This document shows positions 36,657 to 53,780 of a DNA stretch of 64,000 nt, piece after piece. The notes below the pieces were generated by a model. It was not told the DNA's origin, made no database searches, and saw nothing but the letters and a program-made list of their open reading frames with translations. Source of the stretch: Dermatophagoides farinae (Eukaryota; Arthropoda; Arachnida; Sarcoptiformes; Pyroglyphidae); NCBI RefSeq assembly GCF_024713945.1, contig NC_134680.1:2008001-2072000 (forward strand), read 5' to 3'. Within the stretch, counting starts at the first letter, position 1. Each line of letters begins with the position of its first letter. Made by a program: the position numbers and the translations under genes.

Positions 36657-39600
36657 TCTATTGTTAATGGTGAAAAATAAATAAAAATTGATTAGATAAT
36701 GTAAAGCAATGATGATGAGCACACGTTTCTACAACGATAAAACACAAAGAATAAAAAAAAGACTGTCTATTTGTTTGATGAACATCATCAAATGTAGACA
36801 TAGAGGAATGATGATTATCAGGTTTCCTTGCACAATCCTCATATGTGGATTATAATTAGCAATAAACATACTGCAGGGAAAATTTTCACAAGATTATGTG
36901 GGCGAACAAAAAAAAAAAAAATCAAAAATACCAAAAATAAAAATTCAATTCACAGAATGAAAATTTCTTTCCCAATTTCTGATTCGATAAAACGATTAAA
37001 AATGAATCAATCATTCATTTAATAATGTATCAAGACCAAAAAAAAAAATCTCTCGTTTATCTGTTGATTGTTTATGCAGTGTGGAGTGTTATCTAACAAA
37101 ATTAAGAAGAAAAAAAATTAACTTTTGGCAAAATCACACTGTGATGGTGAAAAAACGCTAAACGATCAGTCCAAGTCAATGAATTTGACTACTACGCGAT
37201 CGGTGAATCTGTGAATTATTGTCGATCTGAACATAGATTCATTTAAAGAATTTTGTTCCCTTCAATTTTTGCCGTCATAAGATAAGACCAAAAATTGTAA
37301 TAGAAAAACACTAATATTAATAGTGTAATGGCAATGATGAACACAAAAATCACAATTGTTTGAGACCATTTTTATCAAACTTTGTCAGTTCCGGAATCGA
37401 TTGTACATTGAATTCATCCAAAGCGATGCAATCAACCGTTTCAAGGTCGTTTTTGTTTTGTTGTTTTTCTCATTTGAAAATTTTCAATTCATTCTCATAG
37501 TTTATGGTTTTAATTTTGATGAACTTCTAATGATTATGATGATGGGATGTTTATATACACCAAATGAAACAACAACAACAACAACAACAACAAAAGTTAT
37601 TATCATGATAATTTATTAAATTAAATTAAATCCATTATATCCATTTTTAACACATCATCATCATCATCATCATCGTCAATAAAATTCAGTCAGAAGTCTA
37701 GTAAATCGATGAAAATCATTATTGTTGGACTAATAAAAAATGAATGGATAGATAAAAAGGAACTATAAAGCAACCAACAGTAAACAGAATAACCAAAATA
37801 AACAGATTCAGCAAATTGTGAATAATTTATAATATTGGCAAAGCTATTTTACACCGATTTAGGACATTCAGTGCAAAATAAAAAAAACCGTTTTATTTAT
37901 TTATTCAATGAAATGACTGGAAATTCCTGACAAAACGATATCAACAAAAACAATCACAAATCAACAAACACGGCAAAATAAGAAACAAAGCAAAAAAAAA
38001 ATCTTTATTTTCAAATCGAAAACAATTGTCTTTATCTTTTTTTTCAGAATACGGGCGATGTGAATGAGTGAAATAAAAAAAAACCTCAATCATTGAAAAA
38101 TGGAAATAAAATTCTGTTATACAACAACAACAACAATGATGAATAATGCCCAGAATGAAAATAATTTTCCATTTCGAGTTCATTTTGTTCGTTTCCCGGC
38201 AATATATTTGTGTGTGTGTATTATGAAATGTTCAACGATTGTATATTTTTTCGAGAATATTTTCATTTCATTTTTTTTTCTTCATTTCTTCAAACATCAG
38301 CCGAAATAATAATATAAAATGGAAATAAAGTGTGTAAACGAAAATAGTGTTTCTAACACCAGAAGAAAAAAAAATCTTTTTTTTTCACAGGAAAAAGATG
38401 ATAAAGTAAAAGAGTAGAAAATTCAATAGAAAATGAATGAATCATGAATAAAGGCGAAATGAAGAAAATGTGAATGTGAATAAGTTTTATCCGTAATCGC
38501 AGACACACATACACGCACACACAAACACAGACATGTATGTATTAGATAAATTGAGAGATAGAATCGATCCATTCAAGATAGATATACATCATCGTTCCGG
38601 AACAAAAAGTTCCAGATGCAGACAAACATACACATATGAACAATATAAGAAAACGTGCATGAAAAAAAAAGAAAATCGAATACAAAATGAAATCTATCAA
38701 TATTCACACCAAAAAAAAAAAAATATTATCGTTATTTTTGCCTCATAGGAAAACAGAATAGTGAACAAAATTATTTGAATCATGGTTATGAGAGATCAAA
38801 AACACAAAAATCAAAAAGAAATAAATTAAAAATAATTGTAAAAATTAAAAGTTTACCAGTCAAAATAGCCGTGATATTTTCGTATGAAAAAATGACAAAA
38901 TGTTTTTTGAAAAGAAAAAATTCTATCATCATCATCAACAAATACAATCAAAATATATAATCGGAATCTAAACTAGAATTTAAGAATTCTAATTCCCATT
39001 CAACCATTATATGGGCTTAGATACTTTGAATAACAACATTTTAAAAAATTCTGCATTGTTTACGAGGCCTAGAAAAAAAAGTTATTTTTGTATATTTTTT
39101 TTCGGAAAAAATCGTTTTTTCCAATGATGATCATTTTCATTGATAAATAAAATATTTTTCTTTACAATTTGTTTTCATGTTTGTTTTTTTTTTGTATCAT
39201 TTCACACAAACATTGCGTTGAAGAAGGAGAAAAATGTATCAAATAACCTAGATAGATGGTCGATGAAAATGGAAAAATTTTCATTTTTTTTTTACAAAAC
39301 AAAAAATAAATCTATTTCTCATTGATTTAGTCCATTATCGAATGTAAAAAATATAAATTTAAAAAAATGAATCAAATTCTTTTTTTCATCCGATATTCAA
39401 AACTACATCAAACAGCTGGACTGTCCATCAGACAATATAAATTGATGTTTTTTCTTTTCATTCTTTTTGGATCGATCGAATTTCATTCAGTCATTCGTCA
39501 TTATTATTATTATTAGTATCCTATGTTCTTCTGTTTGATATTCCACTATTGAATTTTTTTTTTCAAAGTCTAGATTTGAATTCAAAATAAAACCTTTCGG

Positions 39601-41528
39601 GCAAATTACATGATGATCAAATGACAAAAAAAAGTTGCCCAAATGAAAAAAAAAAATTTACATAATATATCAAAACACATTAGAAACAACCAACCAACAC
39701 ACACGATGGCAAATGTAAGACAAAGTAACCCCAAGGAAAAAATTATCATAAAAACTCAGTGTATTACAAAAAAAAAAATTTGATTATCGTACGTTAAATG
39801 AAAAATTCAACAACAACTCATTGGATAATATCATCATCAATGTCAAATAAGATTTTCATTCCTTTCTTTATTTTTTTTTTCAAAGAATTGATTTTAGAAT
39901 CATCATCAACATTATTATTATTGTTGTTGTAATCTATATCTTTAGGCCAAAGGTAATTTAATTTATATTCAGTTTTCTTTTCTAATCACGAAAAACATCA
40001 TTAGTATTTGTGTTGGTATGTGTGTGTGTGTGATCAGAATGAATAGATGGATGAAGAAATATAGTTTGTTTCACTACTAGTAACGGTAATTTTTCTTTTT
40101 TTTCCCGTTGTATTTCATCATGAATCATTTTTAATAAATAAATTTTCTTTTAGTTAAAGGCAGGAAATTCGATGACACATCTATTGCATTGCTATGTGTG
40201 TGTGTATGTGTGTGTGTGTGTGTTTGCATGAAAAACATTGAACATTAAGCCAAAACAATGGAACAAATGAAAAAAAAAAAAACAAACGAACAAACAAACT
40301 TTTCTATATTACATAAAAAACTTTCTTTTCGATGATTAATGATCCGAAAATGATGTCGTTTTCATCGGTAAAAATTATTCCAATGATGATGATGATAGAG
40401 GTCGGCTTTTTTTCCAAGTCGGGAATTATTTTTTAACTCTAAAAAAATATGAAAAAATAATTCTAACCGCCGTTAAAGTTGAAAAGATTCAAACCAAAAA
40501 AAAAAAAATTCTTTATACGGATGTAGCAGGTTTTTCTTTGTAGTCAATGTTTGTCATTATCATTATTGACCAACAAAACATTAAAAATAGTGAAAAAAAA
40601 ATTTGCGACAACATATTTTGTTTAAAATGTGAAAAGTTTTGAAGCGAAAAAACCAGAAACCGAAATTAGAATTCTGTGTAGCAGTTGTGTACAGTAGTTT
40701 CTACTCAACATATTATGAATGGTTTTTTTTTCGTTATTGTCGTGGTTATTGTCGTGGTGATCATTGAAAACATGTTTTTTTTTTCTTTCTCAATCATCGA
40801 CAACATCTTGTCCACTTTTTTGTTGTGAGATTCATTCATTCATTGTGATGATGATGATGAAAATCAGTGACCACAAAATGGCTAGAAAAATAAACAATTA
40901 TTATGATCCATTGAAACGATTCTATGATACAAAAGTTTTAATTAACTTTAATACGTTTTTTCGCTGTTTTTTTTCTTTTTTTTTTTTTTTTTTTTGGTTA
41001 AAAATTGAAGAGATGTAGGCAAAGTGAAAAAAAACAAACAAAAGAAAAAACAAGTTGTCCCGGAATTTGGAACAAATAAACAAACAAAAATCACATTTTT
41101 AAAAAGATTTATTGAAGCATGTAAAAAGACAACAATGCAAACGGATAAATGATAAATGAACAACAAGAATCATGAATAAATGTTTTTTTTTCTTTTAAAT
41201 ATTTTTTGTGAAAAAAAATTTGATTAAATAGCAATGAGATTGATTAACAGATTGATTGATTGGTTGATTGAAAAATTAAATATATCTGGACAACATATTT
41301 CCATTCGAATCGCCAATATAAATGAACGAAACAAACAATTCAATTGGTTTTTGTTTCGAAAAACAAACAAAGCTTCTTAAATAAATCAAATCTGATAACA
41401 TTAATAACAATAGATAGATAGATAGATATATCATCGCTTGAATCAAAGAATCATTCCCTAGACGAATCGATACAATTCATTGATTGAATTGAAATAGAAA
41501 TTATCATCAGTTTTATACACAAACACAT

Positions 41529-41571
<43 letters not shown>

Positions 41572-41613
41572 TATTTTCAATTATTAAACAGAATTAACTT
41601 GCACAAACACACA

Positions 41614-41651
<38 letters not shown>
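41529..41651. repeat. (CA)n then (GA)n microsatellite cluster
   Basis: (CA)n at 41529-41562 and (GA)n at 41617-41651, separated by about 55 bp that includes further short CA runs. Confidence 0.9.
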
Positions 41652-41653
<2 letters not shown>

Positions 41654-44600
41654 AGACTATTTTTAAATCTTTTTGCCAATGATTTTTTTGAGTATAAAAA
41701 AAAACAAAATCCAATGACCATCGAATTGAACCAAAAGAAAAATTGATCCAATTTGTGTGCAAGAACAAAAACCAAAAAACCAAAAAAAAAAATCAAAGCC
41801 ATTCTTGAAATGAGAAATAAGAATTAAGAAAACGAAAGAAAAAAAAAACAGGACAGAAATGAAACGAAATAAATAAATAAAAATGAGCACAGAAATCATC
41901 GACACTGAAACTGAATCAAATACAAAAAAAATGAAGAAAAGAATTCAGGCCAAAAAAAAGAAGAAAGAATTTTTTTTTTGCTTTGAAAGCTGCAAATAGC
42001 AAGAAAAAGATGAATGAAATTTATTATTTTCAAACTGAATTTTGTATTAGTTCTTAAAATGAAGAGAAAAATGAAAAAAAAATAATCTCAGTAGTGATGA
42101 TCGCATCAGGAATAGAAAATGAAAAAAAAATTTCAAACGAAACGATATAATAATAAACGGGTTTCGAACCAAGTTTACGCCCACATCCACAAACACACAC
42201 ACACATACAAATAAATCAACAAAATCCACAACAATAATAATAACAACAACGATATATCGAACAAACGAAATATCATTTGAAGTTTCAGTGTCTGAACAAA
42301 ACAAAACAAAAAAACCTGAAACATTTTTTTCAAGACCATGGCAAAAATGAAATCTTTGTATTTCCGATTTGGTTTGAATGCGAAGAAAAAAAAATTCAAT
42401 TTTGTCATCATCATCGTATTCGTACCAGAGAAGTTCTATATTTCACTAATATTTTTATACAGTTAAAACCAAAAAAAAACAACGATAATAATAATAATGG
42501 AATCTTTTTGTAAACTGAAAAGATTAAAAGCGATAAAATTCAATTTTCCAATAGATATTATTCCATGAAAAATTTAACCAAGAATAAGAGAAAAAGAAAG
42601 AAATTTGAAGAAACAAGTTCAAAGTCTGAATTTCAAATTGAAACAGGAATTTTAGATATGATTAAATAGATGAAAAAAAATTGCTACCAATCGTATAGCA
42701 ACACAGCCAAAAAAAACCACCGACTATAAAAAGGATCTCAGGTGTTTGTTAGATTCATATTTTTTTTTATTGACAATTTTTCGGTTACAAAAAAAAATAA
42801 ATAAATAAATACGATTTAAAGTAAACAAAACAAATAAAATGATAAAAAACAAAGAATTTTTCCAAGGAAAATAAAACATATTTTTTTTTTGTTTTAAAAC
42901 AAATGGTCTTTCATCATCATCATCATTGCCAAGACGTTCCAAATGTTGATTACTTTCATAAAAAAAATAGTCGATTTTAGATGCTTATGTAATTGTTTTC
43001 TGGCGAATATTTTCCATTCACACACACACACACATACACACATACACTAGTGATCAATGTTAGAATCGTTTTCCAATTTCCAGAAACAAAATAGGAAAAC
43101 AAAAAAAAACATTGATTGAATGTTACGGCCACCATTGCACACAACAACATTATTATTATTATTATATAAATCAACTTGGAAAATAGAAAAAAAACAACTA
43201 AACAAGTTGGTATAAAACATAACCGGATATAGAAAACATAGACACATAAACAATACTTGAATACAATAAGAATTAAATGGAAAACCGTTATAAAAGATAC
43301 AAGAATAAAATGAATAATGATTGAAAACAACAAAAACATTGGAAAATTGGACTTTTATTTGCCAACTACTGTTGTCTTATGGGTTTCGATTCGTTTTTTT
43401 TTCGTTTCGTTAGTTCGGTACAAACAACAATAATAACAATGTTGTTATCATCAAACCAAAAAGAGAAAATTGTGGACGAATATAGTTGTTGTTGCATGTT
43501 TGCACCATCTTTGATCTGGAACACATACACACACACACACACACAAATTAGACGATGATGATGATGATAAAAGGATGGAAATTTCTTTTTTTCTTCACAT
43601 TTCCAAAAGTGAAAAAAAAATTTGAGAAAGTTTTGATTCATTCAATCAATTCAATGTTGATGTGATCATATGTAAAACAACGACGACAGTGATTCCACAA
43701 CTGTTTGATTACTTTATTGTTTTTTTATTCATCCAGGGAATTTGATGTTTTTTCACGGTTTTTTTGCCTTCCGGCTACAACAACAACAAAAACAATACAT
43801 TCAATTTTTTTTCGATTCATATTTTTTTCCCCAGTTTCTTTGGTAAATATTTTCTTTTTTTCCGGTTCTGAATAAATCAAAATGGAATGCAATTTTTCTC
43901 GTTTGTTTTATTTGTTCAAAAATTTACAATTGTTCTGCAAATAACAAAAATAAAATTGGTTCAACAACGAAAGCAAACGAAGAATGTGAAAAGAACTAGC
44001 CATTATTGTTTTGGTTCGTTATGATTATAGTTTAAAAAAGCATTGGTTTTCTTTGTGATGCGGGTTATTATTATATGTTCATACAATGGTTGAGGTTTTT
44101 TTTTCGTTTGTTTGTTTGTTTGTTTCACCATCAAACGACCTAACCAATAGATTGATTATTGTAAATCGAAGATAATTGATAACGATAATTTCTTTCGAAG
44201 AATTTACTTATAAATTACAATAACCAACGAATAATAATGAATTCATAAGAATAAAGAAAAATATAATGGAAAATTTCATGTATCTATGTGGATCAATTCT
44301 ATGGATGAATCGACCAAGGTTCGATGAAAAAAATAAACTAACCAAGAATTCCAAAGTTTCAACCAAACACATCAAGATTATAATAATGAAAACCAGATGA
44401 GAAAAAGATTATTCAGAAAGAGATAGATAAAAATATATGTGAAAGAAAGATTTTCTTGTCTCATTATTTTCTCTCTTTATCACTATTTCATTCACTTTCC
44501 TCATCCTTTATCCACGATCTCCTTTTTCTGGATCATTGTTATAGATGATGGTGATCATTTTTTTTTCTTTTTTTCTCTTTTTCTTTTGACAATATTGTAT

Positions 44601-45195
44601 CGTAAAAAAATGTGACAACCATCACCAAAAAAAAATAAAGGAATCTGAAACAAAAAACAATGAAGTGGTTGATCACAAATGATGTGTCTGCTAATCTAGT
44701 TCTATGAGGTCTATTCTTCAAATGAAAATCTTGGCTTTTTTGTTGGTTTTGTTTTTTTTTTGGTTGACTTTGTTCTTTGCAAGCCAAAACATATTATTCA
44801 TGATCGTAAATCCTTTGTCGTAGCTAAAGATTTTTTTTTTTTTGATATCGTATGATGTTGGTTATTTGGATGGACAATCGTTACATTTTTCATTGGAAAA
44901 AAATAATTTCACAAGATTCGTATTGTGTATAAATAAATTTTTCCAAAGTTCTTTCAAGTTTAGTTGAGGTTTTTGTTTGTTGTCGCGAGTCGGTTCATTT
45001 TTCGTTCAATTAATTCGATACTTAATGGTCGGAATTTTTTTTTTGTTTTTGTTATTTTCGGTCATTTTTGTTCGAATGAAATCAATTGGTTCAACTTGGC
45101 AATAAAGAATTGATAATCACTTTTTATTCCACCATTAAGAATCAATTATTGGTTGGTCATCAAAAATAGTAAGGAAAAGTGAGTATGAACCGATC

Positions 45196-45220
45196 TTTAC
45201 CGGTTAAAATAACCGGTAAA
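45196..45220. repeat. Perfect inverted repeat of CCGGTTA motifs
   Basis: TTTACCGGTTA (45196-45206), AAA, TAACCGGTAAA (45210-45220). The two 11 bp arms are exact reverse complements, and each carries a CCGGTT half resembling Grainyhead/CP2-type binding sites (AACCGGTT). Confidence 0.75.
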
Positions 45221-48200
45221 CAATGAAGAAAAAACAGAAACAAAATAGAAGAATTTTCATTTTAGCTTAAAGGCAATATGACATGTATGTTTGAAAATGA
45301 CCATTATTAATTAATAAGAATTTATGACAATTTAAAAATCTATTGAGCCATTGTTTAAAGCAAAGAAAAAAAACGAGACGAAAAAAAATTCATTCCAATA
45401 CTGATAACTTCTTTGATGAAATGAAATAAAGAAAAATGAAAAAAAAGAAAAAAATTTCAAGTCATTTTAAATTCTTAATTCAGAACAAAATGTCACGAAT
45501 TTCATTTGAATCAATGAAAATTCAATGCTGATGACGATCATCATCATTGTGAATCCTAATGGTTATTATTATTATCTGCACAAGAACAAGTTGACTTTTT
45601 TCATTTTTGACATAATTTCATTATATTCATCATCATCATCATCATTAGCCATTGAATATGAAGAAAAATGTCTATAAAAAAAAACAAAAAAAAAAAAATT
45701 CTAAAACCATAAGATGAAAATGGAACGATTCATTTCTGTGTGTGTGTTTCGTTCCAAATAAATAAATATGCTTGTCAAACTAAGAAAATTTTCACGGGAA
45801 AAAATTCTGAAAATAATGGACCAAAGTTACGAGAATGAAGATAAGATTTTGATGTGTGTGTGTGTGTGTGTGCGTGTTTGCTACTTGGAAAACACATCTC
45901 TTCATCATCATCTTGAATGAATCATATATCTTAAGAGAAACAAAAAAAAAAACATTGACGATTGTCTTTTTTCGCCATTCATAAAAAAATATATATTGAA
46001 GAATCTCCTATGGGAAATCTTTTTTTTGTCCTGTTCCTTACCGTTTTTTCTATTCGTTCATCATCATTCTTATTCCGGGTACCAACTGAATATAAAGAAA
46101 GTTTAAATAACAACAACAAACAACAGCCAAATAACCAGAAAGCCAAACCAATCTCACATATAGTATTAATAAATATTTCGAAAAAAAACTAGTTTCAATA
46201 AAGCCCAAGTACCAAAGTAAAGAAGATGATCAACGTCTATAAACGACCAATATGAAAAAAATACGACAAAAAACAAAAATTTCCATTTTTAATAAGTTTA
46301 AAAAACTTTGAAAGATTGGCCATAAAAAAATTAACTATGACTATGGATCATACAAATATGCTATCTATTCGGGTTGAAATTTAATTTTTTCAAAATTTTT
46401 TTCCTTTTTCTTCACTATTTGATGAAATAAGAAATTAGAATTCATAAATTATTATTCAAAAAATAGTGATTTTCTCTACGCTCAGCTTATCATCATCAGC
46501 GAATTTTGTATTAGGATTTCACCATGATAATTATCATCATCATCATCATCATCAATGAATCAATTTTAATACAAATCTTCATTTGAAATTCTAATTGAAT
46601 TCATGGAATTCTATCTATTTGAAAGGAGTGAAGAATTTTTTTCTTATTGATGCAGTACAAATGTCAAAGATTTTAATTCAGAATAACCCAAGAAAAAAAA
46701 AGAAAATTTGAAATTCTTGAATTAATTTTGATCAATTCTGTGTATAGGGTGACAATAATGAATGTTGTATTTTTTCTTTCTCATATTGTAACAATTGTTA
46801 TTTCTTTTCCAATCAATGAATAAATTATGAATGAAATGAAATCCAACATCCTCGGGCTTCTGGATAATGATGATGATCCAACGACCAAACGGGAGAAATA
46901 ACTCAATGACATACGTTCTCGTAGAATATACGGAGAAAGAAAGTGAAAAAAAAACATCAATGACAATTTGTGTGTGGGTGGAAGAAATTTTTTTTTTTTT
47001 TGTTGATTTCACCCACCAAACCACACAATAATGAAAAAACCAAACAGAATTGTTTTCGGTAATAATCGAAGAAAAAATGAATTTTCTTTAGGAAAAAAAA
47101 ATAAACTATAAGAAAAAAACAACAACTAAATTTTACTCGAGGCTATTCTCGTTATTTATTTATTTATTTCTGTGTGTCATTTAGTTTTTTTATGGGGATA
47201 AGATCTTCTATTTTTTTTTTGTAATACAAATGATGATGATTCTAGCCAGCTAGCCTAACTATACACAAACAAAAATAGAACATAATAATAATTATAAATA
47301 ACGAATCAAACTTATTAGATCTGGATGACCAACATAATATAATGATGATGACAAATAAAATGGAACAGAAGCGGAACAAAAAAATATTCATCAAATAGCC
47401 GGAAATGAAAGTCATCATTATGAACTTTTTCTACTCTATCAATTGAATTTCGACGGTAAACGACGGCGAAAATTACCAATATTGAGTTTATGGTTTTGAA
47501 AGTCATATTTTTTCACTTAAAATCGAAAATAAAAGTAAAATATTGGAATCGAAAATCCACCTTACCTTATATTTGTGACAAGAAATTTCAATTTCAATTT
47601 TAATTAATAAATAAATAATGAATGATTGTATGACAGCGATGTTTTTTTTCGTTGTTACAAAATCATTAACCATCACAATAAACAAAAACAAAACACACAC
47701 ACACACGGATAAATAATTTTGCAATTCACAAACATCATACACTATGTGCAAACCAAAAGAAATAATTTAAAATGAAAAAAAAACTTTAGAAAAATTTAAA
47801 AAAAATCTCAAAGAATCGATAGTCTTTTTCACAAAATTATTATTCGCATAATAATGATAATGATGATGATGGCTGGTGGTTATGGGGATGTCAAATTCAA
47901 ATCAACAAAAAAAAAAAAAAATTCCGCCGTCGCTTTGTTGATAAGATTATAAGTGAATGTACATATGTCTATGAATCTGGATCTACATTTGTCTGATTCT
48001 GTGTTTGAACCAAATGTTTTTCTCTAGTCTGATCAGAATCGCACAATAATGGTAGCAGCATTATTCTCGTAATGCGTAAACCGTAGCGGGTTATTTTTCA
48101 TCATTTTCATAATACACCAAACACACATACACAAGAATTCCAAGAATCGAAATGCTAGTGGTGTAATTTTTTTTTCATTGGAAATTTTGTTTTTCAACAC

Positions 48201-49456
48201 AATGGAGTCGACTCAATTAAATAGACTTATTTTCGTAGAAATGATATAAATGAATTCTTATTTTTGAAAAACAAAATTTCTTTAAAAAAAACTTGATTCA
48301 ATGAAATTCGACCCAAGAAAAACATCAACAAAACGGAATTTTAAACCATTTTTTTTTAGTTTTGATTGATCAACACGAAAACAAACTTTAATATTTCATT
48401 GTTTTGTCTAAAAAATCGACCGAAAAAAATGACCATAAAAAAGAATCGAACCAAAAATGATAAAGCTTTTGTAACAAAACGACAACAAAAAAAAACTTGA
48501 GGCTTTTTGAAACTTTACACTTTAGAATGTTCGAGTAAAAATGGCTCGTACTCCTATTTTTATTTGTGTTTCGAGTATCTTCGAATATCAAAAAAAAAAA
48601 AAAAAAACAAAAAATAGAAAAATTTAAGCTACTACTGTTTCACTAAAGAATTTGGAAAAATTTCAATAACAAAAATGATAGAATCATCACCATCAAGGAT
48701 TATATGTCAGATAGATTGTGTTCGATTGAATAATGGATAATGCATCTACAATGTAAACGTAAAAAAAGAAATGACCATTACATATTGTTTTGTAAGTTTT
48801 TTTCAATGAATATTTTATGCCAAATATTACTTCAATTCATAAACAAAACAAAACAAAACAAAAAAATTGAATAATAAGACAGCATCGAGTAGTCAGTTGA
48901 TTTATACAAAGGAAAAAAAATCAATCAATCAATTAATTAATTAACCAAATACCATTTACACATGACAATTTTGAATTAAGATTATGTAATACAATAAAAT
49001 TAATGACAAAAAAAAGACGAATAATAATAGGAAAACTTGTTTTTTTTGTTTGTCATTTTTTTTCGTAATCAATATTTATTGGTAAAAATAAAAATTTCAT
49101 ACAAATTTCATCATCATAATCATGATTATATCATTCAATGAAATTATTGTTGACTGTCTATTTAGATTAAATTAGTTATTGAATGATGAATTTGACTATT
49201 TTTTTGTTTGTTTGTTTGCTGGAACTGTCTCTGAAAATAATTATTTGTCATAGACATGTGAAAATTGAAAAAAAGGAAATTGAAAACTTGTGATTGAATG
49301 AATGAATTAATGTAAATTGTTTCTTATTATTACAACTAATAGAAAAAAAACTTGAAATGTAAATGTTTATCAAGGTTACCAAAATGCGAAGGGATAGAGA
49401 AAAGGAAAAAGTGAGAAAGAGAAAAAAAATGACATCTAAACACAGGTATATGTGTT

Positions 49457-49458
<2 letters not shown>

Positions 49459-49492
<34 letters not shown>
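49459..49492. repeat. (GT)n microsatellite
   Basis: About 17 uninterrupted GT units; frames through it give only Cys-Val repeats. Confidence 0.9.
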
Positions 49493-49496
<4 letters not shown>

Positions 49497-51208
49497 GATT
49501 TGTCAGCAACCATTTTGTGACGATCGAATCGGATATGATTCAATCGAATGTACCCAACATCATAGTCAAACCTATTCATTTATTTAGATTCTAGATTTTT
49601 TTCTCATTTCATTTAAATTTTTCACATACATTGTAAATAAATCATGTTACTTAAACAAAAAAAAAAGAAATCGATTAAAATGAATCCACTGATTTTGACA
49701 ACATCTTCAATGAATCTCGATCAACTCAAGATCAAATCATAAAAACTTGATACAACCAAAATATATTGTGAAAGATGCTGATGATGATAAGAATGTAATG
49801 TGATTACGTTCATTTTTGATCACATGATCATGAAATTTGCTTTCAATTCTACCATTCGAAGACGATGAAGACATTATCATTGTGATTATTTAAAGAAATG
49901 ATAATCATTTTGATTAATTCAAAATTGAAATCAAATTTTTCCAAATTTAAATCATTTTGTCTGGCGATTATTTTTTTTTTTTTTTGTTCAATAATGCACA
50001 AAGCATCATCATCATCATCATCATCATCATCATTCATATATTTTGCAGCCTGTTTGATATATGTGATAATATTATTTTCTTTCATTAGACAATTTGTCAT
50101 ATATTGATTTTCATTTACATCAAAAACAATTACAGCTGTACAATTTTTATTTTTCCACTTGTTGCTTGTGTGTGTGTGGGTATGTTTGTATTCAGCCAAA
50201 ATTCACAATCATCACCATCATCGCTTATAATGTACGTTATGTGTATTTTGTATATGTTTGTGTGTTTGTATGATCATCATATGTCCATGAGAGAAAGGAA
50301 ATGATTATCTATGCCGTAAACAGAAATTAAATGAATGCAAAAAATATTTATTGCAAATAAAAAAAAAAAACATTGACAAAGACGAAAAAATGAATATACA
50401 ACAACAACAACAACAACAAAAACAAATGTAAGCAATTTTTTCCGTTGTTATTGTTGTCATTTGTAAATTTTGAAATAAGAAAAAAAAAGAAAAGAAAATA
50501 TTTTGTTTGCATTTGATTCTCTCATTCAACTTGAATTTTTTTTTTTTTACTTGGATTCATTTGGACCCAAAAAAGTAATGTTTTTCTGAAGTTTTTTTTT
50601 TTTGTTAAAAAAACTGGGTAATCGTCGAATTATATATTGATAAATCACTAATTTCAACAATAACTAATCATCATTTTTTTTGTCTACTTTTTTTTCATTT
50701 CATGTCTTCAGAATCAAATTATCATCATCAATGAAAGACAAAAAAACCGATTGATTGATTTTTTTTTTTTTGTACATCATCACTAAGTTTGACACACATA
50801 TCACGCACAATCGATTTTGTTTGTTTGTGTTAGATTTATTTATTTGGATGTGTATGTGTAAGATTAATAAAGAAAAAAAAATTGGTGCGAAAATATCGAT
50901 ATCAATCAATCAACTGATCGATCAATCGATATGTTTAAAAAAGGCATGAAAATTAAAACTTGAATGGCTTTCACTTCTTCATCATCGTGTTTGAAATTGT
51001 ATATGTGTTCAAATATATAGAAGATAGAAATTGATATCATCATTTATTGATCCATTCGATTGATTTGTTCCATCGACAATAATCATCATCGTTCACACAT
51101 TGTAAAAAGACAAACTTAACATCTAAGTATTTGTCGATTAAAATTTTATTCAACGTTTCTATTAAAATCAATCAACAAGTGGTCAAAAAACAAAACAAAA
51201 CAAAAAGA

Positions 51209-52210
51209 ATGGACATTGAAAAAAACCTTAATAATAATTTAATAATCGCCAATAATAATGTCATCAATGTTGATGAAGAAAAACCTCAAATTAATAATGA
51301 TGAAAGTGACCAGAAGACAATTCAATCGATTGGACAAGAACAACAACAACAACAACAAAAACAACATCTAAAACGACATCGACAATTCTATGCATGGATT
51401 AAACGGCATTTATGGATTTTTCCATTAATTCTTAGCACATTATTGATTATACTCTGTATTATACCGTATATTATGTCAATCCATTATGGTAATGTTGATC
51501 CATTATTACCATATGTAAGTGATACTGGTGGTTTATCACCGGGTTCAATGGTATTCTCACAAATTATCGATTTTATTGCCATTTTAAGTAAGTGTTAATT
51601 AATAATTTCTGGTTATGATTGTGTCATTAAAAAAAAAATTTCTTTTTCATTTAAATTAGTATTCATTACATGCTGGATACGTTATAAACAGATAAAATTC
51701 TATTTGAATAATAATTTTATTGGAAAAAATCTTGATTACCTCAATCGTTTACATCGTATGAATAGACATTCATTTTGGTTGATGATCATTTCTGGAATAG
51801 GTGCTATTGGTGTGGGAAATATTCGTACGACTGAATTTTATCCATTACATGTCGTCAATGCTTTAACAGTTTTTATAAGTGCATGTATTTATGCATGTTA
51901 TAGTACACATTTAGCCCGAATATTGTATCGAGAATATGGTATTGAATCACAACCAATTACAATGATGTTTTGTGCAATTATAACATCAATATCAATGGTA
52001 ATGGTTTTAATATTTGAAAGTATAAATCGTTACCAGGTTGGTAATGAAAAATTTGAAAATAATAATCAATTTCGTATGCATTGGCCACAAACGGATAAAG
52101 AATCCTATTATGTACATGTAACTGCCACAACATTTGAATGGATTATGATATTTACATTCGCCATATTCATTCTATGTCTTTGTCGTCGTTTTCGAATGAT
52201 TGGCTCATAA
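51209..52210 (+). CDS. DRAM/FRAG1 family six-span membrane protein (two exons)
   Basis: Exons 51209-51587 and 51660-52210 join across a 72 bp intron (GTAAGT..TTAG) to give 309 residues. After a 55-residue Asn/Gln-rich cytoplasmic N-terminus come about six spans (near 68-90, 116-134, 166-180, 188-208, 228-246, 285-303). Family hallmarks are the first-loop PLLPYVSDTGGLSPGSMVFSQ (about 98-118), WIRYKQ, and the last-loop MHWPQTDKESYYVHV followed by FEWIMIFTFAIF. DRAM1/DRAM2 proteins are lysosomal membrane proteins that modulate autophagy; that role is inferred from the family. The ATG (context AAGAATGG) is the first in frame. The nearest gene downstream is the phytanoyl-CoA hydroxylase on the same strand, 1.6 kb away. 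Confidence 0.9.

Positions 52211-53780
<1,570 letters not shown>

Larger units (their letters stand above)
31159..51208. other. About 20 kb gene desert upstream of the Sidestep-like gene
   Basis: Neither strand shows an open frame with protein-like composition or a plausible splice chain. Frames up to about 120 codons are hydrophobic translations of T-rich DNA or of microsatellites. Notable contents are (GT)n/(CA)n tracts (36627-36652, 41529-41562, 49459-49492), (GA)n at 41617-41651, (ATC)n blocks, a perfect inverted repeat at 33374-33410 and another at 45196-45220. It may hold non-coding 5' exons or enhancers of the gene to its left. Confidence 0.55.

Noticed and set aside
42150-42185. tRNA-like GGGTTTCGAACC string
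   Set aside because: No matching acceptor, D-arm or anticodon-arm sequence upstream or on the other strand.
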